A stretch of DNA of 54,838 nt from Bacteroidia bacterium (GTDB lineage: Bacteria; Bacteroidota; Bacteroidia; Chitinophagales; Saprospiraceae), in NCBI GenBank assembly GCA_030433135.1, contig JAUILF010000004.1, forward strand, positions 1 to 54,838, in the 5' to 3' direction. Within the stretch, counting starts at the first letter, position 1, and every line of letters begins with the position of its first letter. The notes beneath the pieces are model-generated. The model did no database searches, was not told the origin of the DNA, and saw only the letters and a list, made by a program, of their open reading frames with translations. Position numbers and translations under genes: made by a program. This document shows, one piece after another, positions 7,345 through 16,437 of this stretch.

Positions 7345-9171
7345 ATGAAACACTTATTTGTCACCTTTCTTTTTTCAATGATCCTTTGCACCACCCTCAT
7401 GCAAGGTCAAACATCGCGTTTGGCCATGCAATACTTTGAGACCGGTGAATTTGAAAAGGCCGCATCCCTGTTTGAAGAATTGTACGAAAAGGACAAGCGA
7501 AGTAATTTCTACTTTGATAAGTATATTGAAAGCCTCCTGGCCATGGAAGATTATTCTACAGCTGAGAGAGTAGTAACCAAAAGACTGAAAAAAGAAAATG
7601 ATAACCTGGCTCTTTATGTCACACAAGGCAAAATACTGGAGGCCCAGTTTAAGGATGATGAAGCCGAAAAACTCTACGAGAGTGCGATAAAAAAGATGGA
7701 CTCTGACCGGCTAACCATTATCAAGTTGGGTAACGAGTTTATTAAGATGAGCAAATTTGACCTCGCCATCAAGACCTATGAGAGGGGAGCCAAACTACTG
7801 AAAGACGATATCATCTTTTCATACAACCTGGGTGATCTGTATCGCAGGAAGAATGACACGGAAAAAATGATATACTATTTCCTCAATGCGATGGAAAATG
7901 AAACCACTCGTATTGATAATGTGAAGTTACTCCTGGAACGTTACCTGACCGCTGATGACTGGCAGGAACTTCAGGTACAATTGTATGAACGTCTCCAGAA
8001 GAATCAGGAAAACGTACTTTATACAGAGCTTCTGGCCTGGGTATTCATACAGAATAAAGACTACAAGAACGCCTTACGACAAGTAAAGTCATTGGACCGT
8101 AGACTCAGAGAAAACGGCAACCGTGTTTATGAACTCGGCACCATGGCAGTCAATGCACGAGATTATGACGTGGCTATAGAGGCATTTGAGTACATCGTCG
8201 ACTCCAAGGATCCCATGTCAGTTTTTTACCTGGATGCCAAGAAAGAACTGCTCGACACCAAAAGAGCTAAGATTACTGACGGTTTTGACTACACCAGCGA
8301 TGACCTGGTTGCTTTAAAGCAAGAGTATGAAGAATTCTTACAGGAATTTGGCAGAAACAAAGCCACCGCCAACATATTGATGGACCTGGCTTCACTGCAT
8401 GCATTTTATCTCGATGACCTCGAAACCGCCATAGAACTTCTGGAGGAAATGATTGATTATCCGGGAGTCAATCGTTATCTAATGGCCAATGGCAAGATTG
8501 AATTGGCAGACTATTACCTGATGAAGGAAGAGCAATGGGAAGCGACCTTGTTATATTCGCAGGTAGACAAAGAATTTAAAGATGACCTTCTGGGTCAGAC
8601 TGCCCGGTTTAAGAATGCTAAGCTTTCATACTATACCGGAGACTTTCAATGGGCACAGACACAGTTTGATGTATTAAAAGCTTCCACTTCCAAACTTATT
8701 GCCAATGATGCCTTGGACCTGAGTGTCTTCATCATGGATAACCTCAATCTGGACACCACGTCCAGACCCCTGGAATTATTTGCCAAGTCCGAACTGCTCA
8801 TTTTCCAAAACAAATTTGACGAAGCCGAAGATCTTTGGTCAACCATTGCCAATGATTATCCTCAGCACTCACTGAGCGATGACATCCTGTACAAAAGGGC
8901 GGAAATGTATACCAAGCTCCGGGATTATGAAAAAGCCGCTCAGATGTACCAGGAGGTCATTGACGTTTATCCGGAGGAGATCCGTGCAGACAACTCCCTT
9001 TATGCACTCGCAGGTCTTTATGAAAAGCAATTAAATGACCCTGAAAAAGCCCAGGAGCTTTATGAAAAGCTTTTCATTGATTTCAGTAACAGCACCCTGG
9101 CCGTGGAAGCGAGAAAAAGGTACCGGATACTACGTGGCGATTTTGATGAAAACGGTGATCCTGCCCAATAA
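7345..9171 (+). CDS. Exported tetratricopeptide-repeat protein
   Basis: 608 residues from an ATG that gives the signal peptide MKHLFVTFLFSMILCTTLMQGQ; upstream in-frame starts would bury it. The mature protein is built of many TPR units, for example AMQYFETGEFEKAASLFEELY at the start and EMYTKLRDYEKAAQMYQEVI and LYEKLFIDFSN near the end. It is presumably periplasmic or outer-membrane bound and acts as a scaffold. No catalytic domain is visible. It starts a new unit after the tonB terminator, and the next gene has its own promoter. Its partner is not indicated by the neighbours. Confidence 0.85.
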   Translation: MKHLFVTFLFSMILCTTLMQGQTSRLAMQYFETGEFEKAASLFEELYEKDKRSNFYFDKYIESLLAMEDYSTAERVVTKRLKKENDNLALYVTQGKILEAQFKDDEAEKLYESAIKKMDSDRLTIIKLGNEFIKMSKFDLAIKTYERGAKLLKDDIIFSYNLGDLYRRKNDTEKMIYYFLNAMENETTRIDNVKLLLERYLTADDWQELQVQLYERLQKNQENVLYTELLAWVFIQNKDYKNALRQVKSLDRRLRENGNRVYELGTMAVNARDYDVAIEAFEYIVDSKDPMSVFYLDAKKELLDTKRAKITDGFDYTSDDLVALKQEYEEFLQEFGRNKATANILMDLASLHAFYLDDLETAIELLEEMIDYPGVNRYLMANGKIELADYYLMKEEQWEATLLYSQVDKEFKDDLLGQTARFKNAKLSYYTGDFQWAQTQFDVLKASTSKLIANDALDLSVFIMDNLNLDTTSRPLELFAKSELLIFQNKFDEAEDLWSTIANDYPQHSLSDDILYKRAEMYTKLRDYEKAAQMYQEVIDVYPEEIRADNSLYALAGLYEKQLNDPEKAQELYEKLFIDFSNSTLAVEARKRYRILRGDFDENGDPAQ

Positions 9172-9218
9172 CACTAACATTTTGTGGGAAACACCTCGCA
9201 GTTGACAGAATATCCAGG

Positions 9219-9248
9219 TTTGCTTATAGCCCGTTTGTCCTACCTTTG
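9219..9248 (+). promoter_or_regulatory. Promoter of the acyl-CoA dehydrogenase gene
   Basis: TTTG (9219-9222), 18 bases, TACCTTTG (9241-9248): a full match to the Bacteroidota primary promoter TTTG-N17-23-TAnnTTTG. The ATG at 9276 lies 28 bases after the box, which supports that start rather than a TTG at 9246 inside the promoter. Confidence 0.7.
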
Positions 9249-9275
9249 TACTACTTCAAAATAGTAATACTCATT

Positions 9276-10439
9276 ATGTACCAACTTTCCGAGGAAAATC
9301 TGGCAGTCAGGGATGCCGCCCGGGATTTCGCCCAGCAGGAACTCAAACCAGGCGTGATTGAAAGAGACCGCAAAATGCAATATCCGGCAGAACAAGTCCA
9401 AGCCATGGCTAACATGGGATTCCTGGGTATGATGACCTCTCCAGAATATGGTGGTGGTGGTATGGACACGATGTCCTATGTGTTGGCTATGGATGAAATT
9501 TCCCGGATAGATGCATCCTGTGCCGTGATCATGTCGGTCAATAACTCGTTAGTTTGCTTTGGTCTGGAAAAATATGGCACCAAAGAGCAAAAAGAAAAAT
9601 ACCTTTCCCGCCTGGCACCGGGAACATGGCTTGGGGCATTCTGCCTTTCTGAACCAGAGGCCGGAAGTGATGCCACAAGTCAGCGAACCACTGCCGTTGA
9701 CCAGGGTGACCACTATCTTCTCAATGGCACCAAAAACTGGATTACCAACGGATCATCGAGTGATATTCACCTCGTCATGGCCCAAAGTGATCCGGAAAAG
9801 GGGCACAAGGGAATCAATGCCTTTATTGTGGAAGCAGGTTGGGATGGTGTCAACATTGGTCCCAAGGAGGACAAATTGGGCATTCGTTCTTCAGATACGA
9901 CCTCCATCACCTATACTGATGTGAAAGTCCCCAAAGCCAACCGGATAGGAGAGGATGGATTTGGTTTCACTTTTGCTATGAAAACGCTATCGGGCGGTCG
10001 AATAGGAATTGCAGCCCAGGCCCTGGGTATTGCTACCGGAGCCTATCACCTTTCCCTGGAGTATGCTCAGCAAAGGGAAGCCTTTGGCAAACCGATTGCC
10101 AAACATCAGGCCATATCCTTCAAGCTGGCAGATATGGCAACCCGGATTGAGGCGGCCAGGCTCCTAGTATACCAGGCTGCCATTCGAAAAGATCAGGGAA
10201 AAGATTATGCGCTTGCCTCATCCATGGCCAAACTCTATGCGGCTGAAACTGCCATGCAAGTAACTGTGGATGCAGTACAGGTACATGGTGGATACGGGTA
10301 TGTCAAAGAATATCATGTAGAAAGATTGATGAGGGATGCTAAAATCACACAAATTTATGAGGGAACTTCGGAGATACAGAAACTGATAATTTCCCGAGAT
10401 ATCCTTCAGGGCAACCTTTACGTACCAACGATGGTTTAA
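9276..10439 (+). CDS. Acyl-CoA dehydrogenase (short/branched-chain type)
   Basis: 387 residues, the usual length. FAD enzyme that introduces the alpha-beta double bond in acyl-CoA during fatty-acid or branched-chain amino-acid breakdown, passing electrons to ETF. Visible features: N-terminal helices (YQLSEENLAVRDAARDFAQ), the FAD/substrate motif FCLSEPEAGSDA, NGTKNWITNG, and the C-terminal motif KITQIYEGTSEIQK with the catalytic glutamate position of the SCAD group. Sequence such as VQVHGGYGYVKEYHVERL is standard. The substrate chain length cannot be read safely. A clear promoter precedes it, and the broken site-2 protease gene begins six bases after its stop. Confidence 0.95.
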   Translation: MYQLSEENLAVRDAARDFAQQELKPGVIERDRKMQYPAEQVQAMANMGFLGMMTSPEYGGGGMDTMSYVLAMDEISRIDASCAVIMSVNNSLVCFGLEKYGTKEQKEKYLSRLAPGTWLGAFCLSEPEAGSDATSQRTTAVDQGDHYLLNGTKNWITNGSSSDIHLVMAQSDPEKGHKGINAFIVEAGWDGVNIGPKEDKLGIRSSDTTSITYTDVKVPKANRIGEDGFGFTFAMKTLSGGRIGIAAQALGIATGAYHLSLEYAQQREAFGKPIAKHQAISFKLADMATRIEAARLLVYQAAIRKDQGKDYALASSMAKLYAAETAMQVTVDAVQVHGGYGYVKEYHVERLMRDAKITQIYEGTSEIQKLIISRDILQGNLYVPTMV

Positions 10440-10445
10440 CACATT

Positions 10446-11561
10446 ATGCTCTCAAGATCTTTCCATATCACCAATCTGGCAGGGATTCCGGTCAAGGTCC
10501 ACTGGACTTTTGGTTTCTTTTTTTTGTGGATAGCCTATACCGGTAATCGGGCAGGTATGGATAGTACCGGCATCTGGATTTTGTGTCTTTTTGCCATTGT
10601 ACTCTTTGTTTGTGTAGTACTCCACGAACTGGGGCACGCTTTGATGGCACGCAAATTCAAGGTACAAACCAAGGACATTATCATATCTCCCATAGGCGGA
10701 GTAGCCAGGCTGCTCAATATGCCTACCAATCCACGTCACGAATTGCTCATTGCCATTGCGGGCCCTGCAGTTAACCTGGTGATAGCAGTTGTACTTGGTT
10801 GAATTTTGTTGCTATTTACTAAAAATGGCCTGCTACCTACGGGCGATCCCGCACGGGTGTTCAATGACGTACGTAATTTCTTACCCGCACTGTTTATCCT
10901 CAATACCGTGCTGATCATCTTTAATCTTATCCCGGCTTTTCCGATGGACGGTGGACGAATATTCAGATCGCTGCTTTCCATGCGTCTGGGACGTGAAAAA
11001 GCTACCCGGATTGCATCAATGTTTGGACAGATCATAGCCGTAATCTTCCTGATCTGGGGCGTTTACAGAGGCGATTTCATCCTTTCCTTTATTGGTGTCT
11101 TTGTCTTCTTTTCTGCTGCCAATGAGTTTCGTATGGTCAGGGCGGATCATCTGCTGACCAGGACCAGGGTGCAGGATATATTACGAACCAATTACACCCG
11201 CATCTATGCCCAAGATCCCATGCAGAAGGCCATTGACATCTTAGGGCAGGGCAGTGAATCTGATTTTATCGTGGTCAATCAATGGCATCAAATGGTAGGC
11301 GTACTCCACGAAGAATTTATCCGAGAGGCCGAAAAGAAAAAGGATACGGAAGTTCATGTCCGGGAATACATGAGCCCTAATTTTGAAGCCGTACCGCTAA
11401 ACCTTGACCTAAAGCACCTGTTTCATCTCTTTCAAACCAATGGCTACTCCATCATTCCGGTATTTAGTATTGGCAACATGATAGGTGTAGTTGATCGCAA
11501 GACATTAAATGATTATATTAGAAACAACACCAGTATTTGGCAGAACTGGCGAACCCGTTAG
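10446..11561 (+). pseudogene. Site-2 protease (M50) with CBS pair, interrupted by in-frame UGA
   Basis: One continuous reading frame of 371 codons carries a whole M50 metalloprotease except for a TGA at 10800-10802 (codon 119). Before it: zinc motif HELGH (His60, Glu61, His64) in a membrane helix and GPAVNLVIAVVLG. After it, in the same frame: NLIPAFPMDGGR with the third zinc ligand Asp168, further helices, and a C-terminal CBS domain pair (about 225-365). The protein is full length for the family and otherwise undamaged. The stop may be a recent nonsense mutation, a base-call error, or rarely read through. The fragments could not both be active alone because the zinc ligands are split. Confidence 0.85.
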
Positions 11562-11572
11562 TTGTTTCGACA

Positions 11573-12586
11573 ATGAAAAATTACTATCTCTTTCTATTCC
11601 TCCTGCTGTTTGGGACTGACCTTAATGCCCAGGATTTCAGAGGGTTGTTTGATGTGATCAATGATGAAGATTCTGTTCATATTGAGATATCGACCAACTT
11701 CAAGACTTTTCTCAAGAAGAAAGATGATTACCAGGAGGCATCCATGAAAATCACAGCCGATGGGAGTACCGTAATCCTGGATACCATCATCGAAATTCGA
11801 ACCCGGGGAAATTCGAGAAAGTCCATCTGCTACATGCCTCCCTCCAAGATCAGGATCAGTAAGGACTACCTTGCCGCGAGGGGGTTAAAAACCTATCCCA
11901 CCCTCAAAATTGTCAACTCCTGTTCCTTTAACAACCTGGCAGAGGAATATGTGATGAACGAACTACTCCTTTACAAGATGTATTTTGCTCTAACCGATCG
12001 CTGCTACAGAACCAAAAAGGTTTCGCTCACATACACAGATAGTGAAGGCAAGAAAAAGCCGGCTGAATTTGACGGGTTTATCATCGAGCACGAAGACCAG
12101 TTGGCAGACCGGCTCAATGGCGAAATCTATGATGCCGAATTTGCCAATACCAGGATATTTGACCACGAAAGTTATTTACTCTTCACCATGTTTCAGTACA
12201 TGATAGGCAATACCGATTGGAAGGTCCTCAACAGGCACAACATGGCCATTGTCAAAGTCGAAGCTGACAGAACCTGCTACCCAATTGCCTATGACTTTGA
12301 CTATTCGGGCATCATCAATGCATCCTATGCCGTACCCAATGAAAAAGTACCCATTAAGGCTGTGACCGAACGATTCTACCTGGGACCGTGTCAGACCGAA
12401 GATGAGGTCAAAAAAATGTGTGCTCTGTTCCTGGATAAGAAAGATGTGATCTATCAATTAGTGGCGCAGGCAGATCTGGACGAAAGGAGAAAGAATCAAT
12501 GCCAGGGATATCTTGAGGACTTCTATACCGAATTGGAGAACGAAAAACTCGCCCAACGCATATTTACCAATTGCATTGATTACTAA
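11573..12586 (+). CDS. Exported CotH-like (atypical kinase fold) protein
   Basis: 337 residues with signal peptide MKNYYLFLFLLLFGTDLNAQ. The body shows features reminiscent of spore-coat kinase CotH proteins: IEIRTRGNSRK near residue 80, QYMIGNTDW followed by NRHNMAIVK, and PIAYDFDYSG. The last two resemble the catalytic HxN and metal-binding DFD elements. The match is by motif only, so function as a kinase is inference. The start is the first ATG that gives a signal peptide, 11 bases after the site-2 protease stop. It ends three bases from a convergent gene. Five or more cysteines in the mature part fit an extracytoplasmic location. Confidence 0.5.
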   Translation: MKNYYLFLFLLLFGTDLNAQDFRGLFDVINDEDSVHIEISTNFKTFLKKKDDYQEASMKITADGSTVILDTIIEIRTRGNSRKSICYMPPSKIRISKDYLAARGLKTYPTLKIVNSCSFNNLAEEYVMNELLLYKMYFALTDRCYRTKKVSLTYTDSEGKKKPAEFDGFIIEHEDQLADRLNGEIYDAEFANTRIFDHESYLLFTMFQYMIGNTDWKVLNRHNMAIVKVEADRTCYPIAYDFDYSGIINASYAVPNEKVPIKAVTERFYLGPCQTEDEVKKMCALFLDKKDVIYQLVAQADLDERRKNQCQGYLEDFYTELENEKLAQRIFTNCIDY

Positions 12587-12589
12587 CTA

Positions 12590-13093
12590 CTATTCCTGGT
12601 CAAACTGCACTTCTCCCTTTGGATAGTACTTATTACACAGGATGGTTTTCCTTCTTTGTCCGGGAAAATCAACATGCAGCACGTTCCGCTGGTTGCTAAA
12701 TTCCTCAACGAACACAGTGTTGTGAACCTCTACTCTGCTAACCAGGTCGGGTTGATAGGTCTCAGCTACTTTTAGCGAAATGTATACGGTCATTTCTTCA
12801 GTTCTGACCTTATCGACTTGCACAGAGACATTCTCTCCATTAAAAAAGAGCTGAAAGTGTTTTGCCAGGTATTTCCTTACATCACTTTTCCGGGGTAGAA
12901 AAGCAATAGATTCATCATAATTATATTCCGACTCGATAACACCCATCACCACCAGGTAATCATCAACAAAAACCCGGAGGTCGAGCACATACTGTGCTTT
13001 CTCAGCATCATAACTCAGGTTAGCCACACTCATCTTGAGGGGATGACCGGATAGTCCGTTAAGAGGAAGCACCAAAAAGGCCACCAGGGTCAT
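12590..13093 (-). CDS. DUF6702 family exported protein
   Basis: 167 residues from the ATG at 13093, which begins a signal peptide MTLVAFLVLPLNGLSG followed by HPLKMSVANLSYD. The opening HPxxxSxxxxxYD, a beta-rich body (LRVFVDDYLVVM, VEVHNTVFVEEF) and length fit DUF6702, a Bacteroidota family of unknown role. The start overlaps the stop of the HupE/UreJ-like gene by one base (TAATG), so the pair is translationally coupled. This pairing recurs in Bacteroidota, pointing to a joint envelope function, perhaps metal-related (inference). An upstream extension to 13165 is not supported. Confidence 0.75.
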   Translation of the reverse strand: MTLVAFLVLPLNGLSGHPLKMSVANLSYDAEKAQYVLDLRVFVDDYLVVMGVIESEYNYDESIAFLPRKSDVRKYLAKHFQLFFNGENVSVQVDKVRTEEMTVYISLKVAETYQPDLVSRVEVHNTVFVEEFSNQRNVLHVDFPGQRRKTILCNKYYPKGEVQFDQE

Positions 13094-13674
13094 TAACCCA
13101 ATAAGGCTTCTATAATCATAATGAGGGAAACCCCTGCTCCAGCACCTGAAATGAATAAATTCCAATCTCTGTGTCGTATTTTGAACAACCGGTCGAGCAC
13201 ATAATACAGTGCAAAGAATATCACTACTATCAATAGTTGTCCCAATTCCAAACCGACATTAAAGGCAAAGAGTTCAAGCACGATGCCTTCACCTCCGGTC
13301 AAGGCACGAAAAAAATTGGAAAAGCCCATGCCGTGAATAAAACCAAAGAACAAGGCCAGCCAGTAGTTGGCATGAACAGACCGGGCTCCCTTTCTATCTG
13401 CTGAAACCGAGACATTATGAATAGCGGTCAAAAAAATGGTGATGGGAATGGCTGTTTCAACCAATTGCTGGGGAATATTTATGATATTGAATGCCGACAG
13501 GGCAAGGGTAATACTGTGACCGATAGTAAAGGCAGTCACGAGAATGAGGATCTTTTTCCAGGACCGCCATGAATAAAAGGCACAAAGCGTGATAATGAAC
13601 AGCATATGGTCATAAGCTCCCAAATCGGATATGTGCTCATAACCTAACTGCAGATATACTGAAAATTGATCCAT
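13093..13674 (-). CDS. HupE/UreJ-like membrane protein
   Basis: 193 residues with about six transmembrane helices and the conserved histidines of HupE/UreJ proteins: GYEHISDLGAYDHMLFI near the start, TIGHSITL and FGFIHGMGF. Relatives move or bind nickel or cobalt for hydrogenase and urease, but no such enzyme is in this window and the Bacteroidota branch is uncharacterised. It is coupled to the DUF6702 gene downstream and divergent from the FG-GAP protein gene, 61 bases away. Metal specificity cannot be read from sequence. Confidence 0.8.
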   Translation of the reverse strand: MDQFSVYLQLGYEHISDLGAYDHMLFIITLCAFYSWRSWKKILILVTAFTIGHSITLALSAFNIINIPQQLVETAIPITIFLTAIHNVSVSADRKGARSVHANYWLALFFGFIHGMGFSNFFRALTGGEGIVLELFAFNVGLELGQLLIVVIFFALYYVLDRLFKIRHRDWNLFISGAGAGVSLIMIIEALLG

Positions 13675-13697
13675 AATTTAGATGGTCTTTATCTTCG
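13666..13697 (+). promoter_or_regulatory. Possible promoter of the FG-GAP protein gene
   Basis: TTG (13666-13668), 21 bases, TATCTTCG (13690-13697), one base off TAnnTTTG. It would start transcription about 30 bases before the ATG at 13736. Part of it overlaps the start of the divergent HupE-like gene. Confidence 0.35.
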
Positions 13698-13735
13698 TAC
13701 TTGACATGTGTCAGAGTACTGGTTTTTTGAAAGCC

Positions 13736-15472
13736 ATGAAATATAAGTTTTTTCTCATAGCTCTTTTGATTATTCCCGTGCCTGGAACAGCACAGTGGAG
13801 GTCCGCTACCCTGAATGCAGACCTTAGCATCCGTATTGATTCCATTTCTGCCCCTGCTACCTACCGTGATTTGTCCAGATCAGCCAGTAGTCCGGTATTG
13901 AAAGAAGGATTTCCCAAGATATTTCCGGCCCACCCTGCTTTCAAAAACTTCCGCAATGTCACCCTGGCTGATCTCGACCGGGATGGTGCCGATGAAATCA
14001 TCGTAGGAGTCGCCAATCAGCTCCATGTCTTCAGAGACGACTCAATATGGTGGTCACAATCACTGTCAGGATTGGCGAGGTTTCCGGTGGCTGTGGGCGA
14101 CATTGATCTGGATTCAGAACCTGAGATTGTAGTACTGACGGGATTTAACAATCAGCCGGGACAAGTCTATGTCTTTGCCTATGAAGGCGAGGTAAAAACG
14201 GGTTGGCCGCGATCCTTTGACGGGCGCTGGATGATTTCTTCCCCGGCTCTGGGCGACATGAACCAGGACGATACCCTGGAGATCATTTGCAGTGACCTGG
14301 AAGGAACTATGGGTCAGGTGCATATTTTGCAGCATGACGGCACCACCTACAACGACGAATGGCCGCTCACTTTACCTGACATTCCGGCCGTAACTCCCAG
14401 TATCGGCGATCTCAACGATGATCGCAGGACTGAATTGGTCGTCGCCAGTACACGTGAATTGTACGCTTTTGATGGTGCGGCAGGAATCAGTAGTGGCTGG
14501 CCCTGGGCCAACGGCTTAAGCAAATTCAGTTTTCAGTCACCCATCCTGGCTGATGTGACGCATGATGGCCAACTGGAAGTGGCTATCGCGAGCCATGGAG
14601 ACCTGCCTCAATTCATGTTGCTGAATGCACAGGGTGAATACCTGCCAGGGTGGCCTATTCCTGTGCCACAGGGTTCTTGGACATTTCATACTCCTACCGT
14701 CATCATGTATGAAGAAGCTCCGTTAATCCTCACAGCGAGGCCCATATCTCATACTTCAAGGGACATGTTATATGCCTGGCGAAAGGACGGAAGTGCACTG
14801 CCCGGATTTCCGCTGGAAAAAGAAGGTGGCCTGGAAGGAGTGATTACCGTAGCGGACCTGGATAACGACCTGGAGCCGGAAATCCTGTTTCCGAGTAACC
14901 TTTTTGACCCCGAAGGGTATGGTTTTATTCATGCCTACGAGCTGGATGGATCAGGAGAAATGGATGGATTCCCGATTCGGCCATATGGATTGACCTACAT
15001 GAATGGAGCAACAATCGGAGATATTGACGGAGATCAGCGAATGGATTTGGTGGTATTGAGTTATACCGAGCATCAATCTGAAGACGACACTACCTACTTA
15101 TATGCCTATGAACTGGAAGTACCGATCTCGGAAGAAAATGTATTGTGGTCAACCTACAAGGGAAACAACCTTCGAAATGGAAGGATATCTCTGCCGCAGT
15201 CAACTCCGGTGAGGGAAAATTTGGATGCCAGCATGACGCTTTTTCCTAACCCTGCCCATGGTTTTCTCTTTCTGGAGGGGGGAGAAAGCCTGGTGACTCA
15301 ATGGTCGGTGATAGATGTTATCGGAAGAATCCTACAGTCACAGAGTTATGACAACCCCCGGGATCGGGTGAGGATTGAATTTGAGGGCAATATGACTCCG
15401 GGTGTGTATTTCCTGCGGGTCAATGTGAAAGGTTTAGACTCTCCAATTAATATGAGGTTTATTCATCAGTAG
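13736..15472 (+). CDS. FG-GAP/VCBS repeat protein with T9SS type-A sorting domain
   Basis: 578 residues. Signal peptide MKYKFFLIALLIIPVPGTAQ. About seven FG-GAP-like units with calcium-loop signatures are visible, for example LADLDRDGADEIIVG, VGDIDLDSEPEIVV, LGDMNQDDTLEIIC, IGDLNDDRRTELVV and IGDIDGDQRMDLVV, together predicting a beta-propeller. The C-terminal 85 residues (MTLFPNPAHGFLFLEG ... PGVYFLRVNVKG) are a type-A T9SS sorting domain, so the protein should cross the outer membrane through the type IX system and be released or anchored. No enzyme domain was seen. An R1 repeat lies immediately downstream. Confidence 0.9.
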   Translation: MKYKFFLIALLIIPVPGTAQWRSATLNADLSIRIDSISAPATYRDLSRSASSPVLKEGFPKIFPAHPAFKNFRNVTLADLDRDGADEIIVGVANQLHVFRDDSIWWSQSLSGLARFPVAVGDIDLDSEPEIVVLTGFNNQPGQVYVFAYEGEVKTGWPRSFDGRWMISSPALGDMNQDDTLEIICSDLEGTMGQVHILQHDGTTYNDEWPLTLPDIPAVTPSIGDLNDDRRTELVVASTRELYAFDGAAGISSGWPWANGLSKFSFQSPILADVTHDGQLEVAIASHGDLPQFMLLNAQGEYLPGWPIPVPQGSWTFHTPTVIMYEEAPLILTARPISHTSRDMLYAWRKDGSALPGFPLEKEGGLEGVITVADLDNDLEPEILFPSNLFDPEGYGFIHAYELDGSGEMDGFPIRPYGLTYMNGATIGDIDGDQRMDLVVLSYTEHQSEDDTTYLYAYELEVPISEENVLWSTYKGNNLRNGRISLPQSTPVRENLDASMTLFPNPAHGFLFLEGGESLVTQWSVIDVIGRILQSQSYDNPRDRVRIEFEGNMTPGVYFLRVNVKGLDSPINMRFIHQ

Positions 15473-15557
15473 GGCACCTGGGAGTATCCAACTACAAGAT
15501 ATTGGTTTGATGTTGCAAACTTCGTATGTGTATAGCGATAACATTGAGTCACTATAC

Positions 15558-15772
15558 TTGAAGGTGACCTTACAGGCCACATCAATGGGCATCATTTAAA
15601 TGGGGCGTTGCCCCATTCTACCAGGTCCAGACCTTTCAGGCCTGGTATCCTAACCCATAAGATCCACTTGAAAATAGATGGTAAGCCTGAAAGGCTTAGT
15701 TCTAAAAACCCAAAGCGCAGCTTTGGGATTCAGGACATCGATCTTGAGCCCTGTATGGGCGTGTTCCTTTTC
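15558..15772. repeat. Interspersed multi-hairpin repeat R1, copy 1 (uninterrupted)
   Basis: About 215 bases, closely matched by the two arms at 17820-17915 and 18438-18530. It contains a chain of short hairpins: TGGGGC/GCCCCA (loop GTT) at its centre-left, AAGCC/GGCTT (loop TGAAA), CCCAAAGC/GCTTTGGG (loop GCA), and GCCC/GGGC. It lies between convergent genes (FG-GAP protein and DUF6134). No open frame in it is shared by both copies. It may be a non-autonomous REP- or MITE-like element or a structured transcript end. Confidence 0.75.
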
Positions 15773-15846
15773 CCGATTTCAGTAGGCGCTAAACAGGTAC
15801 CAAACTTCAAACAACGGATTTCATAGAGATGAAAGAGAAAAGCCCG

Positions 15847-16437
15847 TTATTTCCTGCGAAGATCAAACTTAATCAGACCTCCATCAATTTCGGCTTTGAC
15901 CAGATTGCCATCCTGATAGTGATAATGGTTTACGTGACCATCCGAATCTGTCTTTTTATAAGAATGGTCACCAACTGGTTCTATAGTCTGCATCTCACCC
16001 GGTATTTCTGCGAAAAGGGAGGTTACTCCAACGGGCTCTTCAAACATAAGCATCCCGGAGGTATAGGTAATCCGCTCATCTATGTAGGTCTCTCCACTGT
16101 GGTATCTCTCCACGTGATACTTGTTACTCACCAAGTCTACCTCGGTCTGCGCATGTATCTTGTTGTTGTATAGCAAGGTAGCTTTTGAACTAACCATATG
16201 TGCATCAGAATACATGACTTCAAAATCATAGCTGACGACCACCTTGATAAGCACCCTGGTTTCGATTCTGGAGTCATTACCATAAATAGTGGTACTGCCA
16301 TCCTTCTTCCTCGTCGCATTCAATACACCTACCACCTTGTCATGTAGAACAACTTCAAAACTAAGATCTGCTTCCAATGGCTCATCAACAAGTACAAAAG
16401 GGGTCAACAACCAGTAAAAAAGGAGAAAGCCAATCAT
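15847..16437 (-). CDS. DUF6134 family protein
   Basis: 196 residues, with an N-terminal hydrophobic segment (MIGFLLFYWLLTPFVLV) that is a signal peptide or anchor. The body is an all-beta protein with the pattern LSFEVVLHDKVVGVLNATRK ... GSTTIYG, fitting DUF6134, a Bacteroidota family of unknown function. It ends KFDLRRK. It is convergent with the FG-GAP gene, separated by R1 copy 1. No catalytic residues are apparent. Assignment rests on my recognition of the overall pattern. Confidence 0.6.
   Translation of the reverse strand: MIGFLLFYWLLTPFVLVDEPLEADLSFEVVLHDKVVGVLNATRKKDGSTTIYGNDSRIETRVLIKVVVSYDFEVMYSDAHMVSSKATLLYNNKIHAQTEVDLVSNKYHVERYHSGETYIDERITYTSGMLMFEEPVGVTSLFAEIPGEMQTIEPVGDHSYKKTDSDGHVNHYHYQDGNLVKAEIDGGLIKFDLRRK

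Noticed and set aside
10806-11561. Second half of the site-2 protease as a separate gene starting at TTG 10806
   Set aside because: It would begin in the middle of a membrane helix and lack the HELGH zinc site, so it is better seen as the rest of one broken gene.
15608-15826. Open frame across repeat R1 copy 1
   Set aside because: The frame is not preserved in copy 2 and its translation follows hairpin arms, not a protein.
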